A stretch of DNA of 64,000 bases from positions 1 through 64,000 of the forward strand of contig JADIIX010000058.1 of assembly GCA_027604505.1 (NCBI GenBank), in the 5' to 3' direction. The notes below the pieces were generated by a model. It was not told the DNA's origin, did no database searches, and saw only the letters and a list, made by a program, of their open reading frames with translations. Both the position numbers and the translations under genes were made by a program. Origin of the DNA: Gonapodya sp. JEL0774 (Eukaryota; Monoblepharomycota; Monoblepharidomycetes; Monoblepharidales; Gonapodyaceae). Positions 58,566 through 64,000 of this stretch are shown here, in pieces. How positions within the stretch are numbered: the first letter of the stretch is position 1; the number at the start of each line of letters is the position of its first letter.

Positions 58566-59879
58566 TTAAATTATGAAGGAAAGAGAAAAATCGCCTACAA
58601 CTCCGCGATGATCCGTACTCCACACTCCACCCCAACGACTCTCCAGTACGGAATAGCCTTCCGGCTTCCATCTTGGCGGTGGTGGGGAAGAGGAGGAAGG
58701 AGTCGTTGCAGAGGACAAACTGTCGTTGACTCGGCCTCCCGCCCCCCCAACAAACACAAAGTCGATCAGCTTTGTCGGAACCTCTCCGCAAGTGTAGCCA
58801 GGGAATCCGGTGTAGGTCCCAGTCCCCCAATGCCCGTAGTTGTGGGTGGGCTGCGACCTCAGGAGGGTGCGGACGTCAAAGAGGGGTGATGGTGGCCGGA
58901 CAAGGGTAAGGTACGCGGTATCGTCAGGGGTGGAATTAAGGTCACCGGCGAGGAGGAGAAGGGGTCGAGCTGGGCGGGTGGGGATGTTGGAGAATGTGAA
59001 AGAGGTCAGAAGAAAGTGCGACAGGGTGAGAATAAATAGGAGGGTCTTTCTCGAAAACTCAGTGGTCTCTCGTGAAGGCGTCTCACCTGGTTGAGCGGAT
59101 CCTGCAGTGGCATTGGAGGTGCTATTCAGCAGCGAGTTGAGTGTATCAACAATGAGCTTCGCACCCTTCTCTCGAGCAACCTTGCCCACATCGTCCATGT
59201 GCGTGTTGCAGACCACGATATTGTAGCCAGAATGCGTATGCCGAAACGATGCCACGGTAAGTATTCGGACACTGTTTGCATCCCATCCACGCGAAGGGAC
59301 GTCGGGTGTTGGGGAGAGCCACACAGTCTTGTTTGAAATCAGTTGGAAGAGGCGAGGACGGTACAACACGGGCGAGTATTCGCCTTTTGTGCGGCCGTCA
59401 TCGCGTCCCACTCCCACATAAAGCCAATCTGGATCAGTGACCGGGGAGTTTTCGTTGAGGAGTCGCAGAATATCAAGTAGTTGGTGGTGAAGGACTTCTT
59501 GCAGACAGAGGAAAGGGCCAGGGTGGTATCTGGAGAGAAAGAGGAACTGGGCGACGAGAAGCGGCAGTCGTGTGGGCCAAGGTGCTTCACCTGCCAAGGG
59601 AAGGGTGGTAGGTTGGAGTCCGGCTGTTCCGGAAGGTGTCACCACCACCCCCGAACTCGGAGACGGTGCAGGAGCGAAACGGACGTTGTGTGAAAGCACA
59701 CGGATCCCCAGATGAGCAACTGCTTTATCCAGCCCGAGATTATTCTCGCCGATAGCTTCTTTCATCACAGGTCCCTGGGCGACAGCTGCTCCGCGCGCAA
59801 ACCCAGCGAGGACAAGGGACGCGAGAAGGATGGCACGCCCAAGGGACAACTTTCTTCGTGTTCGTGTACGTGATGGCAT
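58566..59879 (-). CDS. Endonuclease/exonuclease/phosphatase (EEP) fold protein with signal or anchor peptide
   Basis: Exons 59879-59087 and 58969-58566 give 398 residues; the intron (GTGAGA donor, CGCCCAG acceptor) is also open in frame, so an unspliced 439-residue reading exists. The N-terminus has a basic stretch and a hydrophobic segment (GRAILLASLVLAGFARG). EEP hallmarks in order: LRVLSHNVRF-type start (IRVLSHNVRF), FLCLQEV with the metal-binding Glu, VVCNTHMDD, LLAGDLNSTPDD and the terminal STDHRGVVGDF with the catalytic Asp-His. Family members include sphingomyelinase-like and deadenylase-like hydrolases and secreted nucleases. The substrate is not determinable. The signal suggests an ER-lumenal, secreted or membrane-tethered enzyme. 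Confidence 0.83.
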   Translation of the reverse strand: MPSRTRTRRKLSLGRAILLASLVLAGFARGAAVAQGPVMKEAIGENNLGLDKAVAHLGIRVLSHNVRFAPAPSPSSGVVVTPSGTAGLQPTTLPLAGEAPWPTRLPLLVAQFLFLSRYHPGPFLCLQEVLHHQLLDILRLLNENSPVTDPDWLYVGVGRDDGRTKGEYSPVLYRPRLFQLISNKTVWLSPTPDVPSRGWDANSVRILTVASFRHTHSGYNIVVCNTHMDDVGKVAREKGAKLIVDTLNSLLNSTSNATAGSAQPGETPSRETTEFSRKTLLFILTLSHFLLTSFTFSNIPTRPARPLLLLAGDLNSTPDDTAYLTLVRPPSPLFDVRTLLRSQPTHNYGHWGTGTYTGFPGYTCGEVPTKLIDFVFVGGAGGRVNDSLSSATTPSSSSPPPPRWKPEGYSVLESRWGGVWSTDHRGVVGDFSLSFII

Positions 59880-60383
59880 TGGCAACCGACGGAAGTCGAT
59901 TTCAACTGTGAAAGTAAGTTTAGTTCTAATAATAATTGGAATAGGAAGTGAAAAAGGGACACGTGCGCCGCTCTTGGCGGGACTCTGTCAGGGACACGAG
60001 GGTCTAATAAACGAGGGAAACCCAATATATAGTATAAAAATACACAGTGACGAAGTAAAACGCTGAGCAAAAACGCGGATTAAAACGCGGACTAAATGTA
60101 AACGCGAAAAAATTGGCTTTGAATCCATTGAATGGAAAGATACAAGACACATCTGCGAAAACTTGTGAGGGGGGTTCGGGAGTAAACACCGAGGCCCCGA
60201 CGTCCACTCTTTTCCACGCTCTTCCACTAGCATATATATGGGCTCCATCACATTGACAGCCTTCGACTCGATTGAAAATATCGGTGTATTCTTCTGCGAT
60301 CGAACCACGAGGTGCGTGACTCTGAATCGTCAATCAAGACATGTTCAGCCGTTCACTCCTCCTATCGTCATCGCCTCTCTCCT
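59880..60383. other. Divergent intergenic region
   Basis: 504 bases between the EEP gene (minus) and the zinc-finger gene (plus). No coding signal was recognised; it presumably contains both promoters and 5' UTRs. Confidence 0.4.
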
Positions 60384-61513
60384 AGATGGCATCGGAGTAT
60401 GGATTTGATGCAATTCTAGACGTGGACGGCAGAACTGTTGCTTTTAAATGCCGCTTGTGCAATGCTGTCCTCACCAGGTTGGTGGAACCATTGTGTCTCT
60501 CAAGCTATTAGTTTCCCAAGGTCATCAACAACCGTCCAGCACTCGCCGCTCCAACTGGACTGACCACCAGGCTACTCATATGCCTGATCGAGACCGAATT
60601 CCTTGCGATGTGGTGGGGTGCACATCGTCGTTCTTCAGGAAGGGCGACTGGCGCAGACATGTGAAATATTGCAAGGGGGAGAGAGTTTATCGTTGTGAGA
60701 AATGCTCCAAGGAGTTTTGTCGGTGAGTTCCCCTACAGTGCTGAGGGGAGAAAGAAACTGAGCCACTAAACTTCTGCGAAAAGGAGGGACCATCTGGACC
60801 GTCACTCCGGTCACTGCAGCACCGCCGATTGGACATCACACTTTCGTTTCTATTCATCACGCTCGTCTAGTCCTATAGATGTCGACGCTGACGACTCCGG
60901 AGCTGCACGAAAAGCTGAGTCGCAAGAGCAGCACGGTGGGACAGAGTTCCGCGAGCTCGCGGAGGGCGCGGGGATAGAGTGGTTGGGGAGAGTCTTCGCA
61001 GAGCTGGCGAAATTGTGGTACGAGCGCAACTCTTGCCCTCTCCTTCCTCCTTCCTCCCTTCACTTTGAATTCGGCAGCCCTCCACCGCCACCGTCACCGC
61101 CCACGCAGGCACACACCGGACCTTTGCAGCCTCTTTCATCTGACGCAACCGCTGGAGCTGGTGCAATACGACACGTTCCGCGATCATCTCGCAATGTCTG
61201 GGCACCGTATCCTACCCACCCCATCCCCCCATCCAACCCCTCGACTGCAAACTCATTTTGGCAACCTCCAGCACAAGCACCAGGACCTGTGCCATCCGAG
61301 GCGCCTCGCAAACCCAGTGACGTATGGCTTTCCTACGCGGACACCAACTCGCCCTCGGAGTGCGCGTTGTATTCACCCGAGTGCAGCTCCAGCGAGGTAA
61401 ACTCTTCGTGGTGCCCATCCCGCCCAGGCACACCATCAGTGTTCGCGAACATGGCGCACGGTCCAGAAGAGCTTTGGAACCCCTACGATGATTGGGCAAC
61501 CAATAGATTTTGG
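60384..61513 (+). CDS. C2HC/C2H2-type zinc-finger protein, 3' end uncertain
   Basis: Exons 60384-60477, 60540-60722 and 60784 to at least 61513. A first degenerate finger spans intron 1 (CRLCNAVLT ... WTDHQATH). Two further fingers have the spacing C-x4-C-x12-H-x3-C (CDVVGCTSSFF...RRHVKYC) and C-x2-C-x12-H-x3-C (CEKCSKEFC...DRHSGHC), so the last ligand is Cys rather than His. A Pro/Ser-rich region with repeated W-x-P-Y/W-x-x-Y motifs (RNVWAPYPTH, SDVWLSYADT, EELWNPYDDW) follows. Nuclear DNA binding is inferred. The frame stays open to 61891, but the sequence after about 61513 turns hydrophobic and Gly-rich and includes a TTTTTTTTGTAC...CTGCAG acceptor, so it is probably intron or UTR. Confidence 0.65.
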
Positions 61514-62074
61514 TTCGTGTTCTTACGGCAGTGGGGAGTACTGTTTCTCTGTTTCTTCTTTGTGTGGTGCGCGGGGGGAACGGGGGGAGAAGGAGGGGAG
61601 GGGGCGGGGTGGAAGGGGGAGGATCTGGTTGTTGTAAGACCCCGGGAAGGGTTGAAGGGGCAGGGGTGGCAAGCAGAAGGGAGAATCACGAGAACGGGGG
61701 AACGCCTTGGCCTCCTGTCGTTTCTTGAAATTTGTCCCCTCTCTTTCCGTTTTTTTTGTACACCTGCAGACCTCTTTTGCCCTGTGCTTCAAGTTGCTGT
61801 GATGGAGAGAAGACTGTGCTGGGAGAGAAGATTGTTTAGGTCTTTCTTTGGGCGCCGCTGTCGCCCTGTCCCCTTTGCTCTCGCTATTTGATTATGCAAC
61901 TTCCTTCTGCTTTTTCTCTGTTTTTTATCATTGTGTTCTCCCCGTGAATATCTGCATTCGATTTTTTGACGTGTATAGAATCATTTTTCGGTACACCGCC
62001 CCACAGTCTCGGACGAAGGCTGTGGCGTCTCCTGCGCTGGGGAGAAGCAGTCCTCTTCCCTCTCAAGCTGCCAG
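61514..62074. other. Uncertain 3' part of the zinc-finger gene and 5' region of the ankyrin gene
   Basis: G-rich then T-rich sequence with a good 3' splice site near 61769. It may contain the last intron and exon of the zinc-finger gene. An acceptor-like CTGCCAG immediately precedes ATG 62075. Confidence 0.35.
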
Positions 62075-63154
62075 ATGCTTCCAAACGATCGCCTTCTCGA
62101 AAGTTGCGAGGCGGCAGATCTGTCTGGCATACAAAAAGCTCTCCTCGACGGAGCGAAACCAAATGTCGCCAGGAAGACCATCACCCTGACCGTGCCGAAA
62201 CACAGCTCCACTTCGTCGGGGAAAAAGTCGGGTCTGGGTATGGGCATGGGGATGCTGGGTATGGGAATCGGGATGGGCGGTGACGAGGAACGAAGGGAAA
62301 TCGTTCAGATGGGAGAACCTGTCATCGTTCTCGCGACTCTCACAATGAGGGCGGATATCGTGCAATGTTTGTGTGAAGCTGGTGAGTGCTGGGATACGTT
62401 GTTGGAATTTACAAGAGGTGAAAACGATACGGGGGAAATGTGGACTTGTGCAGAGGAACGGTGAAGGATCTTCACCCGATCTCTCATGGGTTGACACGCT
62501 CCAGCCACGAAGAATTGGAAACGCAATAGAGATGATGAAGAAGCTCTTGGTCGGGAGGGGATTTTGATGGGAACCAACCACCCACTGCGTCTCCCCATAC
62601 TGTTTCTTCAATCACTCAAATTAGGTGCCGACCCGAACCTCCCTCTCTCCTGGTCCACTCCATCTTACGACCCTCACACTTCTCAATGGACATTTGTGCG
62701 CCACACTCTACCGTCTGCACTCGACCTCGCACTTTCTACACAGGGAACATTCAACAAACGGGGCGCCACCGTCAGGTTCGATTTGCCTGCACCATCTGCA
62801 TCAGCGGCAGCAGCTGCGGACATGATCGATGAGCTGACTCTCAACCCTGCGTTGGAAATTGTGCAAGCGCTCCTTGAAGGAGGCGTGCAAGTTCGGCGCC
62901 GGCATGTGCTGAGAGCAGAAGAGATTCGTCGAGGCGTGCTTGTGGGCGGGTCGGTGTTCCAGGCTGATGATTTTGCGGAGCTTCTAGAGGGGAGGTGGAA
63001 CGGTGACGAGGACGGCGAAGATGAGGATGAGGAGGGAGTTGGGGCAGTGGACCCAAACCTGGCGAATACGGACCAACAGGTGCGTGACGTGCTGATGGAG
63101 CATCTGGGCCGAAAAGTCGCCACCAGACGCCTGCGATGGCTTGCGAGTCGCTGA
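62075..63154 (+). CDS. Ankyrin-repeat protein
   Basis: Exons 62075-62381 and 62625 to 63154 (or 63079) join G|GT as CEAGADPNLP. The first ankyrin unit is RLLESCEAADLSGIQKALLD with GAKPN; the second is VLATLTMRADIVQCLCEAG with ADPNLPLSW; a third starts NPALEIVQALLEGGVQV. A Met/Gly-rich insert (GMGMGMLGMGIGMGG) and an acidic stretch (DEDGEDEDEE) interrupt the repeats. The frame ends at 63154 after RRLRWLASR. Alternatively a GTGCGT donor at 63080 joins downstream sequence, in which case the gene continues into the open frame to the right edge. No catalytic domain was seen in the window. Confidence 0.65.
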
Positions 63155-63308
63155 GCTCGTCGGGCGGTCGAGTTACTGAGATTGGCTGGTGAGACAGGCA
63201 AAGCTGTTGCATCAGTACTTGTCTCCCCCACTCTTCGTCTGCGACTTTCTCATATTCCGCCCCACCTGCTCGATACCAACCACGTTCTTACCCCCGCTTG
63301 CCACAGAC

Positions 63309-64000
63309 TTCGTCGTCGCCCAAGCTTAACATACAAGGTCTCCTCTACCGTCCACCTTCCCTACCTCCCCGTCCAAATGCAGACCCACTCGCCGGTACAG
63401 TTGTCGACAGTACCCACGCCGCATCAAAGGAAGAGGAATGGGGCGCTAGTGTGCCTGGCAGGAGGTCATCGGCCAGAATGTCCTTGGAACTGCAACTTCA
63501 GGAGCTGGAATTGGAGACTGGACCTGATGTAGAGCCTGAGGGTGATCTTGACCCGGATTCAAAACCGGAAGAGCCTGTTTTCCCACACCCGCACCCTCCT
63601 CCATTGCTCGCACAGGGGAACAAGAAGAGCTTTCAAAGGATTGATTCGCTTGCAATTGCAGCGGAGATACTGCAGGGGCCGCCGCCTTCTTGGGAACTTC
63701 CTGATCGTGACCAGAACAGTCGACAAGAACATGAGGGCGTCGATACAGAGCATATCCCAGCGAATGAAACAGTGGCGTCAGTGATTATCCCACCGGATTC
63801 TTTTGTAGTCACGACCCCTGTGGACTCGTCACCGCCAGCTGCGAATTCGGAGGATCCTCTCAGCTCCGTCGGGACCCCTGTATCGTCAACTCCTCTTCAT
63901 CCACCACCATCGTCTCCTCTTTCAGATCTTGCCGCTCTTGGCGTATCACTGGCGCGTTTGGCATCTCTCGAGCGTGAACGAGAATCGTGGCTGGAGGATC
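63309..64000 (+). CDS. Open frame running off the right edge, acidic/Pro-rich, probably later exon(s) of the ankyrin gene
   Basis: After a strong acceptor (GCTTGCCACAG) the frame beginning TSSSPKLNIQGLLYRP is open without a stop to the last base (about 230 codons). It reads as a disordered acidic/Pro/Ser-rich region with a helical end (LGVSLARLASLEREREW-like: SLARLASLERERESW). It lies 150 bases after the ankyrin frame, on the same strand, and is likely part of the same gene, but the connecting junction does not keep phase in the models tried (a GTGAGA donor after 63190 is phase 1 while this exon needs phase 0). Confidence 0.5.

Overview
The window looks like a gene-dense chromosome segment of a flagellated (zoosporic, chytrid-type) fungus. 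The genes are eukaryotic and intron-rich: introns are short, mostly 45-100 nt with some near 35 nt, and use GT-AG borders. The gene set is fungal/opisthokont. It includes a near-complete rotatin homologue, a basal-body/centriole protein expected only in organisms that build cilia or flagella, next to ordinary fungal housekeeping genes. No rRNA, tRNA, CRISPR array or prokaryotic-type operon was recognised. There is one assembly gap of ten N (44706-44715), inside an intron. All identifications come from reading motifs, domains and splice phases by eye; no search was run.

Left part (1-20 kb): a partial Myb/SANT-like coiled-coil gene leaves the left edge (minus strand), followed by short palindromic ACCCGTA repeats. 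Then come a CUE-domain ubiquitin-binding gene (minus), the roughly 22-exon rotatin gene (plus, 4.8-13.05 kb), CRIPT (minus, tail-to-tail and apparently interleaved with the rotatin 3' end), a PPM/PP2C phosphatase (minus) and exosome subunit RRP43 (minus).

Middle (20-41.5 kb): holocytochrome c synthase with a duplicated CPV-type haem motif (plus), an F-BAR-like gene (minus), an LRAT/NlpC-P60-fold protein with a hydrophobic tail (plus), a gene-poor stretch (25.2-27.8 kb), ribosomal protein L30 (plus), another gene-poor stretch with repeat remnants, a short-chain dehydrogenase (minus), a secreted sorbosone-dehydrogenase-like protein (plus), TIM8 (minus), an atypical PFA-DSP/OCA-family phosphatase without the catalytic Arg (plus), a multi-exon cation/Ca2+ exchanger (minus) and the U6 snRNA exonuclease USB1 (plus).

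Right part (41.5-64 kb): a 60-residue single-TM microprotein (minus), an unknown acidic protein (minus), the mRNA export receptor NXF1/Mex67 (plus), an AKTIP/FTS-type E2 variant (minus), a 2,246-residue Ser/Pro-rich protein (minus), a globin-like protein with a long disordered leader (plus), an endonuclease/exonuclease/phosphatase-fold protein (minus), a C2HC zinc-finger protein (plus) and an ankyrin-repeat protein followed by an open frame running off the right edge (plus).

Functional themes are RNA metabolism (RRP43, USB1, NXF1), mitochondrial import and cytochrome assembly (TIM8, HCCS, exchanger) and centrosome/flagellum or motor-adaptor functions (rotatin, AKTIP). Neighbouring genes are not organised by pathway. 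Many pairs are divergent with 100-160 bp between start codons, or convergent with almost no spacing. Exon coordinates below are by-eye splice models. Where phases do not agree this is stated.
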